Shown in pieces: positions 16,854-26,158 of a stretch of DNA of 34,521 bases (positions are counted from its first letter, which is position 1; each line of letters starts with the position of its first letter). Source of the DNA: Butyrivibrio sp. INlla14. Lineage in GTDB: Bacteria; Bacillota; Clostridia; Lachnospirales; Lachnospiraceae. A program made the translations under genes and the position numbers. The notes under the pieces were generated by a model. That model searched no databases and was not told the origin of the DNA. It saw nothing but the letters and a program-made list of their open reading frames with translations. The stretch covers positions 195,350-229,870 of the forward strand of contig NZ_FMVS01000005.1 in assembly GCF_900102515.1 (NCBI RefSeq), read 5' to 3'.

Positions 16854-17726
16854 TTATGTCGCGATCTTGGTCATCCTGGATGTGTAGATATCATCCATAT
16901 CCCTGTTATTGATCCACTTGGAAGGAGCAATGACCATCTTGGCTGGATTATCATTGAGCCATGCTGCCCACCAGCTAAATGAACTGTTTGCCATGATATG
17001 ATGCTTGCATTTGCTCATAAGAGTCATCTCTGCAACATCTGTATTTCCTTCTTCATTAAGATCAACGACTATAAAATTAGGGCCTCTAAAATGCTGTCTG
17101 CACCATTCCTTGTCATCAGTAAAGATAAAGAATACTGCGCTAGGGTGCAGCTTTCTGACCTTATCTATGGCTGATTTATAATATTTCTCAGTGCAGATAT
17201 TGTGAATATGATTATGCTCGGCATCTATATAATCTGTTCTCCTGATATGGAGACTTACAGATTCACAGCACTCTATCTGCTGCAGAATGGTCCAGCTGAC
17301 GCTATCCTGCATTATATCCTGAGGGCGCTTTTCAAATGCATCCTTGAGTTCTCTTTCTACCTCTTCATCACTGAAGTATTTGTCACTCTGCCAGTATCCA
17401 ACAAGGTAGGCGTTCTCAACCTCCAGAATCCTTGGATCAAAAATGCCAGATTCCTCATCTATCCTGAAAGACTTCCTGCCTGTTAGCTTTCTCCTGATCC
17501 TGCTAAAGATGTCCATCTTGGAGTCAGTGAGTTTAATTACTTCATCCTTGGTAGCCTTATCATATTCTATTCCGAATCTCTGCAAGACAGGGATTCTAAG
17601 AGCATCACCCACAAAGCCTGATTCATCATCGATCTTGACGTCTCTACCAAGCTTTTTGAGCTGCCTGTATAAAGCGTACTGGAACATTTGATTGCCCATT
17701 CCGCCCTTTAATTGAATTATTATCAT
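16854..17726 (-). CDS. GT11 family alpha-1,2-fucosyltransferase-like protein (second copy)
   Basis: A 290-residue GT11 enzyme with all canonical motifs: GGMGNQMFQYALY (8-20), GYWQSDKYF (110-118), HIRRTDY (160-166) and NSSFSWWAAWL (247-257). It should transfer fucose from GDP-fucose to a galactose-type acceptor in the repeat unit. The ATG at 17726 is chosen because a GGAGG site lies 4 bases before it and the family starts at MIIIQLKGG; an in-frame ATG at 17780 would add 18 atypical residues. A possible internal promoter lies upstream. It is closer to consensus than the other two GT11-type genes in the operon. Confidence 0.9.
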   Translation of the reverse strand: MIIIQLKGGMGNQMFQYALYRQLKKLGRDVKIDDESGFVGDALRIPVLQRFGIEYDKATKDEVIKLTDSKMDIFSRIRRKLTGRKSFRIDEESGIFDPRILEVENAYLVGYWQSDKYFSDEEVERELKDAFEKRPQDIMQDSVSWTILQQIECCESVSLHIRRTDYIDAEHNHIHNICTEKYYKSAIDKVRKLHPSAVFFIFTDDKEWCRQHFRGPNFIVVDLNEEGNTDVAEMTLMSKCKHHIMANSSFSWWAAWLNDNPAKMVIAPSKWINNRDMDDIYTSRMTKIAT

Positions 17727-17778
17727 GTCCCCTCCATAGAAACTGTACTGCGTGCAATACGCTGGCAGTCCTATCAGC

Positions 17779-17817
17779 ATTATAGCATATTCATTGTAAC
17801 TGCGTACACTAGTACGC
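17779..17817 (-). promoter_or_regulatory. Possible internal extended -10 promoter with upstream hairpin
   Basis: On the minus strand TGCTATAAT (17787-17779) is a consensus extended -10 element about 53 bases before the GT11 ATG. No good -35 is present, which extended -10 promoters tolerate. Just upstream, GCGTAC (17802-17807) and GTACGC (17812-17817) form a perfect 6-bp stem. This 96-base gap is the longest in the operon. Confidence 0.4.
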
Positions 17818-17822
17818 GAACC

Positions 17823-18911
17823 TCATCCGTCATCTTCATCAAGCTGGTAAAATATGCCATTTTCTAGGTTATAGGTAATGATTGCCTGGCCTTCTTCATA
17901 GGCACTAAGCCACTTGTCATAGGCTTTATCCCATGACTTGTAAGAAGAGTCACCTCTGTGGTCGCTAGTAAGTATATTTCTATAGTTTTCCTCAAGGTAT
18001 TTTTCAAAAAATTCTGTTACCTTTTTGGCTCCGAGCACATTTGTGTGAGTTCCATAGTCATTAAAATCTGTCTGTCCATCAAAGCCCATCTCATCGCGAT
18101 ACTGATTCATATCAAGAAAATCATATCCGCTATTTCTGATAATATTGGCCATATAGTTTGTCTTTTGCTGTTCCTCTACAGAAACATCATATGGAGTTAT
18201 CACAAAGAGAGCATTTATATCCTTGTCCTTGAGATAGGATAACAGATCTAAAAGATAGTTCTCCTGCTCGCTTGGAATTGGCATGATCCCTGTATCCTTG
18301 TAGGCATCTGTCAGTTCAACAGGTCCTACCTCAGTTTCAGGGACAAAGCCTTTATACTCTTCCGGATACTCGTAAAACCAGGTTCTAAGCTGGCTCCACA
18401 TAACTAATGTCTTCCAGTTTGAATGATATTTAAAAATATCAAAGTAATAGGACAGCCTGTCTTCATCTTCTGACACCATGGCATTTATAGCCCTTATCCT
18501 GTTTAATGAATACTTGAGATTGTCTGTGACTTCCCTCGTATGAGCCATATTTCCAAGAAGGTCCTCATCTCTTGCAGTCCACATTCTCATCTCAAAGATA
18601 AAAAGGTCCGGGCTCTGTGTCTTTAAGGCTTCCTCAACAAGATACTTGGCTGCAACCGGTCTTTGCATGTTGGAAGATAAGGGATACATTGTAATTCCCA
18701 TATCCCCATAGATCATAGGTGTGGAAAAGCACGGATACACTGGAGATGAGCCTATAAGAACAGCATCTATCGAATTATTCTTTTCCGCATAAAAGCCCAC
18801 AAACCTATCTTTAACATGACCATTTGTTCTGATCACATAGGTTACATGGACCAAAAGCCATGATACCAGGCATATGAAAATGACCGCTTTTAACACTTGC
18901 TTCCTAGTCAT
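17823..18911 (-). CDS. SGNH-like acyltransferase partner (AlgJ/DltD-like)
   Basis: A 362-residue protein with one N-terminal membrane helix (about residues 5-27) and an extracytoplasmic domain. LIGSSPVYPCF (about 52-62) supplies the nucleophile-type Gly-Ser-Ser of SGNH hydrolases; the C-terminal DYGTHTNVLGAKK (about 285-297) supplies the Asp/His pair and the usual 'N..GA.K' tail. Proteins of this shape work with MBOAT proteins to acylate exported polymers (AlgI with AlgJ/X, PatA with PatB, DltB with DltD). It follows the MBOAT gene by 5 bases. The ATG at 18911 has an AAGGA site 12 bases upstream; a TTG at 18920 overlapping the MBOAT stop is the alternative. Confidence 0.78.
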   Translation of the reverse strand: MTRKQVLKAVIFICLVSWLLVHVTYVIRTNGHVKDRFVGFYAEKNNSIDAVLIGSSPVYPCFSTPMIYGDMGITMYPLSSNMQRPVAAKYLVEEALKTQSPDLFIFEMRMWTARDEDLLGNMAHTREVTDNLKYSLNRIRAINAMVSEDEDRLSYYFDIFKYHSNWKTLVMWSQLRTWFYEYPEEYKGFVPETEVGPVELTDAYKDTGIMPIPSEQENYLLDLLSYLKDKDINALFVITPYDVSVEEQQKTNYMANIIRNSGYDFLDMNQYRDEMGFDGQTDFNDYGTHTNVLGAKKVTEFFEKYLEENYRNILTSDHRGDSSYKSWDKAYDKWLSAYEEGQAIITYNLENGIFYQLDEDDG

Positions 18912-18916
18912 AATTA

Positions 18917-20464
18917 TCAAAAATCCTTATAAATAAACTCTGCTGCACTATATCCAGGGCCATATTCCGCAACTAAAATAACAAAGAACAAAAGTCCCAG
19001 GATAACAATCCATCTGATAACGATATTTCTTTTTGCAATAATATCTCTGACGCAGGTAATACCTGTAAGTCTTGAATCATCAATCCTTCCTGCGCAAGCC
19101 CCTTCAATTCTGTACTGAAGAATTGAGACTGTAATAAGTATTGCAAGGGAAATAAATACTATAAGCCATCCATAGATATCAAGACCTAGTTCTAACATAC
19201 TTCCATCAAAAAGAACCCAGGGGTTAAATACGCTGATTCCTTCCCCAAGCATCCTAAGAGCATGAGGCACATTGTCAGATCTAAAGAACACAAAGCTTAC
19301 GCACACCAGGAAAAAGGTTCTGACCACTCTAAAGCCGTTTGCAAATCTACCCTCAAGGTTTATGTGCATCTTTGTGGCAAAAAGCCAGGTAAAAAACGGA
19401 AGTGTTATTTCTCCAGTAACTATGTAGGCCCAGTGCAAAAGACCTGATCCAATGACGTACTTGACTTCTCCGCCATGCCACATACCTACAGAAAACCACA
19501 AAATAAACATAGCAATATAGGTAGTGAGCTGTTTTCCCTTCTTTTTCCCAATCTTCTTTTTTAGGAATTTGCCAATATTAGTAAAAAGCTTTGTTCTAAG
19601 AAGTGGAAAAAAAACATTATCCTTCATCCAGCTTCCCAGAGTAATATGCCATCTTCTCCAGTATTCGCTGATGTTCTTTGCCAAAAAAGGAGTCTTAAAG
19701 TTCTCAGGAAGTACAATTCCAAAGGTCTCAGAAAGGCCAATTACTATGTCCATGCAGCCTGAAAAGTTTGTGTATAACTGAAATGCAAAGCACACTGCTC
19801 CAACCCAGATATATGCTCCCTGATACTGAGTATCATTTCCAAAAATAGTATTAACTACAACCGCCAGTCTCTCAGAGATAACAAGCTCCTTGAAAAAGCC
19901 CCAGAGCATGCGGATCATTCCATAAGTAATATTCTTGTAATCCAGTGGATGATACTCAAAAAACTGATTGCCAGACTCTCTTTCCTTGTAAATCGGGCCT
20001 GAAATAAGGATTGGAAAATACATTCCGATAAGAACAGTCTTTAAAAACCCTGAAACAGGTACAGCTATGCCATTGTACACTTCAATAAAATATCCAAGAA
20101 TGATAAAGGTATAAAAAGAAAGACCAAGTGGAACATGTGCTCCTCCACCTGTAATGAACTTTACATATTTAAGACCTATGAGAATTCCAAGAAGTACTAC
20201 AAGTTCAGCTATAAGAACAAGTCGCCTTTTTACTATAGCTTTTTTATCAAGTCGAACCAGGATTTTTAGAAGGGCCCATGTAACAAAGGCTGATCCAATG
20301 GGATATGCTATAAGAGCCGGTTCTCCTGATACTACATAAAAGAGCACACTGGCCAGTAAAAGAACCAGCCACTGTCCTCTTTTCTTGGTAAATACAGGTA
20401 CTAAATAATATAGTATTAGTATTAGTGCATAAAAGCACAAAAATTTAAAAGATGCTATTGCCAT
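18917..20464 (-). CDS. MBOAT family membrane O-acyltransferase
   Basis: A 515-residue polytopic protein with about 11-12 membrane segments. It carries the MBOAT hallmarks: EYWRRWHITLGSW (267-279, His273) and the near-invariant catalytic His in GMWHGG (327-332, His330). The family (AlgI, DltB, PatA) takes an acyl group from a cytoplasmic thioester and passes it across the membrane to a polymer or partner protein. It overlaps the AsnB gene upstream by 10 bases and is followed by its SGNH partner. The donor is usually acetyl-CoA, but an acyl-ACP made by the nearby ACP/FkbH cassette is an attractive alternative because DltB works with a carrier protein. Confidence 0.9.
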   Translation of the reverse strand: MAIASFKFLCFYALILILYYLVPVFTKKRGQWLVLLLASVLFYVVSGEPALIAYPIGSAFVTWALLKILVRLDKKAIVKRRLVLIAELVVLLGILIGLKYVKFITGGGAHVPLGLSFYTFIILGYFIEVYNGIAVPVSGFLKTVLIGMYFPILISGPIYKERESGNQFFEYHPLDYKNITYGMIRMLWGFFKELVISERLAVVVNTIFGNDTQYQGAYIWVGAVCFAFQLYTNFSGCMDIVIGLSETFGIVLPENFKTPFLAKNISEYWRRWHITLGSWMKDNVFFPLLRTKLFTNIGKFLKKKIGKKKGKQLTTYIAMFILWFSVGMWHGGEVKYVIGSGLLHWAYIVTGEITLPFFTWLFATKMHINLEGRFANGFRVVRTFFLVCVSFVFFRSDNVPHALRMLGEGISVFNPWVLFDGSMLELGLDIYGWLIVFISLAILITVSILQYRIEGACAGRIDDSRLTGITCVRDIIAKRNIVIRWIVILGLLFFVILVAEYGPGYSAAEFIYKDF

Positions 20465-22338
20465 CTATATTCTTCCTCATACCACTGCTGGAACATGAGA
20501 ATATACCAGATCTGTATCCTGTAGATACCGCGATCTGTGTAATCCTTCCATATTCGCTCTACAACATCAGGGTCAAGGATACCCTGCCTGCGCAGTTTAT
20601 CTTTATCTATAAGGCCTTCTGCCCAGGAACGAAGCTCAGGCTCAAGAAGCCATTTATCTATCGGAATAGAAAATCCCTTCTTGGGTCTTTCCATCATCTC
20701 CCTTGGAATATACTTGTATAATACATCCCTCAAGACCATTTTACCAATTTTGCCTTCTCTAAGATACTCTATCGGAAGGCTCCATGCAAATTCCACTACA
20801 TCTCTGTCCAGCATAGGGACTCTTGTCTCAAGAGAAACCGCCATCGCTGTCCTGTCAACCTTTACCAGAATGTCATCAGGATGATACAGAACCATATCCG
20901 CAAGCATGCACTCATGGTTTGTTTCTCCAAGGAAATGCTCAGGAAGCTCTGTAAGCTTATAAGGCAGAGTACTCTCCTCCAGCGCAATCCTACGTATGAT
21001 AGGGTCAGTCTCATGTTCTGTCCTGTGAAGGGACACTGGCCCCTTAGCCCCTAAAAGTGTGCCCTTTACTCTAAGAATTTCTTTTTTGGAAAGAGGGCTG
21101 TTAAGGATCAGGCTGCTAGCAGGTTTTCTGATAAAATAAGGCACATTTTTCATCTTGCCCCAGATTCTGTCTATGGAAGCATATGAATTATAGCCGCAGA
21201 ACAACTCATCTCCGCCATCTCCAGAAAGAGAAACTGTCACATGCTCCCTTGTCATCTTACTCACAAGATATGTAGGAATCTGTGAGGAATCAGCAAAAGG
21301 CTCAGCAAACATACTCGAAAGCTTTGGGATCACTGCCTTGGCATCAGCCTCTGTGATATAGAGTTCTGTGTGCTCAGTTCCAAGGTGCTGCGCAATTTCT
21401 TTGGCATAAACAGCTTCGTTATATTTAGGATCCTCCATACCAATAGTGAAGGTCTTGACCTTACCTGGCTCCAACGACTGCATAAGAGCAACCGTAGTAC
21501 TTGAATCTATTCCAGCAGAAAGGAATGCTCCAACCGGAACATCAGCCACCATCTGGCCCTTTATTGAATTCTTTAAAAGTCTCTCAAGTTCCTGGGCAGC
21601 TTCCTGCCTTGTTCCTGTAAAGAGATTGCTCTGTCCCTTTTTGGCAGCTTCCTTCATAGACCAATAGGTATGAACTTCGGTCTTAAGCGTATCCACGTCG
21701 ACAGTCATAAAGGTTCCAGGCTCTAACTTGTAGATATCCTGATAGATTGAATAAGGAGCAGGAATATACCCCTCTGTAAAATATATGTTTAAAACCTTTG
21801 TATTTATCTTGTTATCAAATCCGTCAATTACCCTAAGGCACCCCAGATCAGATGCAAAGGCAAAAGAGCCTCCTACTGTGCCATAGTACAAAGGTTTTTC
21901 GCCAACTCTGTCCCTTGCCAAAGTCACAGTATTATTCTGGGTATCATAGAATGCAATACCAAACATTCCCTTGCACATAGTAAGAGCCTTACTGATACCA
22001 TAAAACTCAATGGCTTCAATCAGAGTTTCCGTATCAGAAGTACTCTTAAACCCAGTAACTGCCTTATCTTCAAGGAGCTTATCCCTTATTTCCTTGTGGT
22101 TGTAGATTTCTCCGTTGTAGACCATTATGCTCTTTCCACTATGTGATACAAAGGGCTGAGCACCATTTTTAGAAAGGTCTACGATTGAAAGGCGCCTGTG
22201 TCCAAGCGCCACTTTACCGTCTTCACTTATATAGATGCCATCGTCATCTGGTCCCCTGTGAAGCATTCTTTCATTCATCTTCTGGATATTACTTCTGGCA
22301 TCCTTTTTAAACTGCAATAATCCTGCGATTCCGCACAT
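20455..22338 (-). CDS. asnB: Asparagine synthase (glutamine-hydrolysing) family protein, first copy
   Basis: A 627-residue class II amidotransferase. The N-terminal glutaminase domain starts with the catalytic Cys2 (MCGIAG) and has RGPDDDG (28-34), YNGEIYN (74-80) and SDTE (101-104). The synthetase domain has the pyrophosphate loop as LSAGIDSS (273-280), with Ala where Gly is usual, and SLSGDGGDELFCGY about 80 residues later. Homologues in O-antigen clusters are proposed to convert uronic acid carboxyls to uronamides, which fits the UDP-GalNAcA genes at the operon start. Glutamine-dependent acylamide formation on another substrate is possible. It lies between the FkbH and MBOAT genes. Confidence 0.88.
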   Translation of the reverse strand: MCGIAGLLQFKKDARSNIQKMNERMLHRGPDDDGIYISEDGKVALGHRRLSIVDLSKNGAQPFVSHSGKSIMVYNGEIYNHKEIRDKLLEDKAVTGFKSTSDTETLIEAIEFYGISKALTMCKGMFGIAFYDTQNNTVTLARDRVGEKPLYYGTVGGSFAFASDLGCLRVIDGFDNKINTKVLNIYFTEGYIPAPYSIYQDIYKLEPGTFMTVDVDTLKTEVHTYWSMKEAAKKGQSNLFTGTRQEAAQELERLLKNSIKGQMVADVPVGAFLSAGIDSSTTVALMQSLEPGKVKTFTIGMEDPKYNEAVYAKEIAQHLGTEHTELYITEADAKAVIPKLSSMFAEPFADSSQIPTYLVSKMTREHVTVSLSGDGGDELFCGYNSYASIDRIWGKMKNVPYFIRKPASSLILNSPLSKKEILRVKGTLLGAKGPVSLHRTEHETDPIIRRIALEESTLPYKLTELPEHFLGETNHECMLADMVLYHPDDILVKVDRTAMAVSLETRVPMLDRDVVEFAWSLPIEYLREGKIGKMVLRDVLYKYIPREMMERPKKGFSIPIDKWLLEPELRSWAEGLIDKDKLRRQGILDPDVVERIWKDYTDRGIYRIQIWYILMFQQWYEEEYRWQ

Positions 22339-22344
22339 ACTTTT

Positions 22345-24141
22345 TTATTCCTCTACAACTGTAATGACATGGTTCTGGTTCTCATAGCCACCAGAAATAT
22401 CAAGTCTGAAGGTTGCATTTCCTTCTTCATCTTCAGATATCTTTTCAAATCCCTGAAGCAGATAAAAATCCCTGACCATCTTGTTCTTGGCAGTTGGATA
22501 ATAGTATCCGTAAATAGTCTTAACTTTTCGCAAAAGAGCTGCCTTTACCAGACTATCCATCATGGCAAACTCCATGTCACGTTTAAGCACACGACAACTC
22601 ATGAGCCACAGATCAATATGGAGCTCATCTCCATCCACATGACCCGCTGTTAGTGCTACTATTCCATTGTCACCAAATTTATCTTTAAGTCTTCCATAAA
22701 GAGTGATATTGCGCTTATCACCTGCTGCCTCTTCAATGTCACTCTGGGAATATCTCCTGGTAGTAAGGTTGAACTGATTGCTCTTATTGGTAAGCTGAGC
22801 AATTCGAGGCATATACATCTTTTCAAAGGGCTTTATGACAGCCTCCATCTCAAGAGACCTCAAGTAATCGCTGTAGTCAGCAAAACTCTCTTCCAGGGCA
22901 GCTCTCTTTTTGTTGGCCATATACATCTCATTTCTCTTCATATCATCTTCTGAAATAGATGTGGCCTCAAAGAAGGCGCTGTGATCTATGAGTCTGATGT
23001 AGTGTTCAGGCGCGTCAAGCTCAGGAGCACAAACACCAGGAATCTGTCCTCTTACAATCTCACGCTCAGCAGGATTATCATCAACAAATACTAAAGACTC
23101 AGGCAAAAGAGATAACTCTGAAGCTATCTTCTTCATATTCTCGCTCTTAGGTTCCCAGTTAGCCTTTATTGCAACAAAATCATCTGGTTTTAAAGGCGCA
23201 TCAGGATGCTCAAGGCCTGCTATGGCATTTTCTTCTTCATTCTTGGAATCTACAGCCAGAACTATTCCAAGATCCTTGTGGCTCTTAATATAGTCCTGAA
23301 ATTCAGCATAAACCTGGCCAAGATTTGTCTCCTGGCCTATCTCAATGCCGTCAACTCCGTCATCTCCGACAATTCCGCCCCAAAGAGTGTTGTCCAGATC
23401 AAGAACAAGACCCTTTTTATTCTTGCCATAAATCGACTTTATGATATTAGCTACGTTAAAGCTCCAGGTCGGAATGGCAGGAATACAGCATGCATATTTG
23501 TACATATGCCAGGCCTGGGGATCTGACCAGCTATCAAGGCCATAGCAGCTGGAGATATAGTTTATATCGCTGATAAAAAAGCTGCCTTCTCCAAGGGTAT
23601 TATTTCTTGCAAACTCATAAAACCTGTCATTAAGCCTGTTTATAAAAGACAGCCTTCCATGGATATCGTAAACATCTCTATTGCCAAGAAGCCTGTAAAA
23701 AGGGGCCTCAAAATTATTCTGGATAATAGGACAGTGATACAGCTCATGGAGCTTATTCCACATGGCCTCAAAATGTCTGTAAGTGTTATCCACAAGCTCA
23801 TCTACCTGAGCTGCTGTATCTCCCATGCCTGGATAATCCTTTATATTGCGGTTACTGGTATGAATGTAGATAATATCAGGATTAAAGGAAGATAATTCCT
23901 CTCCGGGAAACATTGCATCCTGCCAGTACTGTCCATACTCAGATTCATAGAAAGCCGGCTCTATTCCGTAGTTTAGTAAAAAGAGTTCCATGACCTTCAC
24001 AATATCGGATGTGGTGGAGCCTCCAAGAACGGCTATCTTCTTCTTAATACGGCTACTTCCATCCGCAAGAAGTTCCTTCTTTATGGACCTCTTTTTTTTC
24101 ATTATGTAATTGCCATCAAAAGGGTATTCAAGTTCCTTCAT
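22345..24141 (-). CDS. FkbH-like HAD protein (glyceryl-ACP synthase type) with GNAT-like C-terminus
   Basis: A 598-residue three-part protein. Residues about 35-240 resemble an SGNH-like domain (VLGGST at 38-43). About 244-375 is a HAD domain with LDLDNTLWGG (247-256), VDSKNEEE (about 297-304), a Lys near 332 and VDDNPAERE (353-361). The C-terminus has the FkbH-typical QLTNKSNQFNLTTRRYS stretch and a GNAT-like fold. FkbH enzymes dephosphorylate 1,3-bisphosphoglycerate and load the glyceryl group on an ACP; related genes occur in the Campylobacter flagellin glycan locus, where glyceric-acid-type groups decorate pseudaminic acid. An ACP gene is 2.5 kb upstream in the same operon. The ATG at 24141 has AAGGAA 9 bases before it, better than the TTG at 24150. 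Confidence 0.88.
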   Translation of the reverse strand: MKELEYPFDGNYIMKKKRSIKKELLADGSSRIKKKIAVLGGSTTSDIVKVMELFLLNYGIEPAFYESEYGQYWQDAMFPGEELSSFNPDIIYIHTSNRNIKDYPGMGDTAAQVDELVDNTYRHFEAMWNKLHELYHCPIIQNNFEAPFYRLLGNRDVYDIHGRLSFINRLNDRFYEFARNNTLGEGSFFISDINYISSCYGLDSWSDPQAWHMYKYACCIPAIPTWSFNVANIIKSIYGKNKKGLVLDLDNTLWGGIVGDDGVDGIEIGQETNLGQVYAEFQDYIKSHKDLGIVLAVDSKNEEENAIAGLEHPDAPLKPDDFVAIKANWEPKSENMKKIASELSLLPESLVFVDDNPAEREIVRGQIPGVCAPELDAPEHYIRLIDHSAFFEATSISEDDMKRNEMYMANKKRAALEESFADYSDYLRSLEMEAVIKPFEKMYMPRIAQLTNKSNQFNLTTRRYSQSDIEEAAGDKRNITLYGRLKDKFGDNGIVALTAGHVDGDELHIDLWLMSCRVLKRDMEFAMMDSLVKAALLRKVKTIYGYYYPTAKNKMVRDFYLLQGFEKISEDEEGNATFRLDISGGYENQNHVITVVEE

Positions 24142-24164
24142 GTTTTGCAATTCCTTATCAGTAT

Positions 24165-25382
24165 TTATTCAAAAATAATCTTGTCGAGATATCTTTTCCA
24201 CTTAAGGTTTGTAATCTCTGGTTTATAGAAATCCTGAACCTTCGTGGCAGAAGTGCCAATTTTCTCAGCAAATTCATGGTCAGACAAAATCTTTATCATT
24301 GCTTCCCTCATGCTTTTTTCATCTGAAACAGGCACAAGGATACCATTTTCATTATTAATAATCAAATCTCTTGGTCCGCCGCAGGGACAGTCGGTTGAAA
24401 TGCATGGAAGTCCCAGTGACATTGCTTCTATAAGGGCATTGGGCATTCCCTCCTGCCTTGAAGCCAGAATAAACAGGCTTGCCTTTTCTATGTGCTCAGC
24501 TACGTGCTTGACACTTCCTGCAAACTCACATTTTTCCTCAAGTCCAAGACTGATAGATAGTCTCTGAAGTTTCTGCCTGTCTGGCCCATCCCCGTATAGA
24601 AGTAGCTTATAGTCCTTGAATTTATCTTTGGTTATTTCAGCAAAGCACCTCATGACAAGGGCCTGATCCTTGTTTTCATCAAGGCGTCCCACCATAACAA
24701 CTGACTTCTCACGGTCTCCAACATATCTTTTTCTGATAAATGCTGGATTTAAGGCATTGGGTAAGATAGTGCATTTCTTCCTGATAAAGCCTGGGAAAAA
24801 GTTTCTTGCGCCAGTTGACTGTACAACTACTCCTGCTGCCTTGCCAAAGGTAGCAAGCATTCCTGCCTTGAGAGCCTTGGTATTATATTCCATTTCAGGA
24901 TCTGCCCTTACAGATACCACCACCTTGATACCCTCTCTTGTGGCAGTAGAAAGAGCCATGATGTTGTTTTTACCAAGAAAGCTAAGAACCAGATCTGGCT
25001 TTAACTGCCTCCAGATTTTTCTTAGCTTTTCTTTTCTCTTTGTGAAGTTCTTGATTCGTCCCTCCTGCTCATCCTTTAAAAGAGCAGAAAATACTCTTTG
25101 GATTCCATCCTTCTCTCCACCGCTTGGATCAACCCATACTGGTTTTTCCTCCGTATCAGAGACAAGTACGGCTCCGTCAGCACCTGCAGGAACCGCTTTC
25201 CAGGCAGCATGCTTGACCTCATATTCATCCCTTGCAAGATACGTAGTCACAAGCGTCACCCTGTATCCCTGTTCAAAAAAATACACGGCAAGATTAGCCA
25301 TGACTCGCTCGGCCCCCCCTTTATTAAGAGAGCCTATATACATTGCTATATGGGGTTTTAATGTCTTTTCCTTATCAGACAT
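24165..25382 (-). CDS. GT4 family glycosyltransferase
   Basis: A 405-residue GT-B fold glycosyltransferase. The N-terminal acceptor domain begins IGSLNKGGAERVM (16-28); the C-terminal nucleotide-sugar domain has VGRLDENKDQ (231-240), YGDGPDR (263-269) and the EX7E motif, Glu311 and Glu319 in EGMPNALIEAMSLG. It resembles GalNAc/Gal-type capsule glycosyltransferases of the 'KGGAER' group. Residues about 67-118 form an extra acidic insertion in the N-terminal domain. It lies between the SDR and FkbH genes, so the acyl cassette is interrupted by a sugar-transfer gene, which ties the two functions to one pathway. Confidence 0.9.
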   Translation of the reverse strand: MSDKEKTLKPHIAMYIGSLNKGGAERVMANLAVYFFEQGYRVTLVTTYLARDEYEVKHAAWKAVPAGADGAVLVSDTEEKPVWVDPSGGEKDGIQRVFSALLKDEQEGRIKNFTKRKEKLRKIWRQLKPDLVLSFLGKNNIMALSTATREGIKVVVSVRADPEMEYNTKALKAGMLATFGKAAGVVVQSTGARNFFPGFIRKKCTILPNALNPAFIRKRYVGDREKSVVMVGRLDENKDQALVMRCFAEITKDKFKDYKLLLYGDGPDRQKLQRLSISLGLEEKCEFAGSVKHVAEHIEKASLFILASRQEGMPNALIEAMSLGLPCISTDCPCGGPRDLIINNENGILVPVSDEKSMREAMIKILSDHEFAEKIGTSATKVQDFYKPEITNLKWKRYLDKIIFE

Positions 25383-25408
25383 TTTCTTTTCCTCAAAAAT
25401 ATTATGTA

Positions 25409-26158
25409 TTATATGATTACATTTCCGTTACTCAGATTAAGATTTACTCCGCTTAGATAATTACTGTCATCAGATAGCAGGAAGCAAATTCCAGGTACTA
25501 TGTCATCTACTGTAGCATTTCTCTTTTCATTGCTGCCCTCCGCTGCAAGAGCCACAATCTTGGGATCTATCTCACTAAGGAGCTTGGTCTCTATCATGGA
25601 TGGAGAAATGGCATTTATGTTTATCTTCTTGCCAGCATTATCTGCTGCAAGCTGCCTTACAACTCCAAGTAGCATTGATTTTACCGCTGTATACTCCAGC
25701 ATTGATTTCTGAGGTTGCCCCGTAACAACGCTTGAAAGGGCTACAACCACTTTGTTATGATCCTTCCTCTTTACCATTGTAGGAAGAAAGGCCTTCATGA
25801 TTTCAACAAAAGAATACACCTGAATCCTGACATTTCTGTCAATTCTATCTCTGTCAAAATCTTTGAGCCTTGTATATACAAGCTTAGATGCAGGAAGATG
25901 CACGACATGAGTTGGAATAAGTTCCCTCTCCTCTATAGCAGAAATGAAAGCCTGAACCTCTTTTTCATCAGAAAAATCAGCCTTCAGTGTAATGCCCTTA
26001 TTATTATTTTTGTATTCTATCTTCTTAAGAGCCTCATCACTTGAATGGTAATGCAGAACAAAAGAGCTGTCTGTATACTCTTCATTTAATCTCTTAAGTA
26101 GTGCTACTCCCAAGTCTGATGAAGCACCTAATATCAAAAAAGTCTTACCACTTTTCAT
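25409..26158 (-). CDS. Short-chain dehydrogenase/reductase (FabG-like)
   Basis: A 249-residue SDR with NAD(P)-binding GASSDLG (11-17), catalytic Ser142 or 143 in LSSVVTG, and the YxxxK pair Tyr156/Lys160 (YTAVK). The usual NNAG is replaced by HLPAS (87-91). It ends in NLSNGNVII, close to the 'vdGG' ending of FabG-type ketoreductases. Its ATG overlaps the MaoC stop (ATGA). Together with MaoC and ACP it probably acts on an ACP-bound acyl group (keto to hydroxy). A sugar oxidoreductase role is the alternative, but the direct coupling to MaoC and ACP favours a thioester substrate. Confidence 0.82.
   Translation of the reverse strand: MKSGKTFLILGASSDLGVALLKRLNEEYTDSSFVLHYHSSDEALKKIEYKNNNKGITLKADFSDEKEVQAFISAIEERELIPTHVVHLPASKLVYTRLKDFDRDRIDRNVRIQVYSFVEIMKAFLPTMVKRKDHNKVVVALSSVVTGQPQKSMLEYTAVKSMLLGVVRQLAADNAGKKININAISPSMIETKLLSEIDPKIVALAAEGSNEKRNATVDDIVPGICFLLSDDSNYLSGVNLNLSNGNVII

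Noticed and set aside
24670..25416. Long plus-strand frame of 248 residues opposite the GT4 gene
   Set aside because: It is the exact antisense of a gene with clear GT4 motifs, has no recognisable domain, and lies against the operon direction with no suitable RBS.
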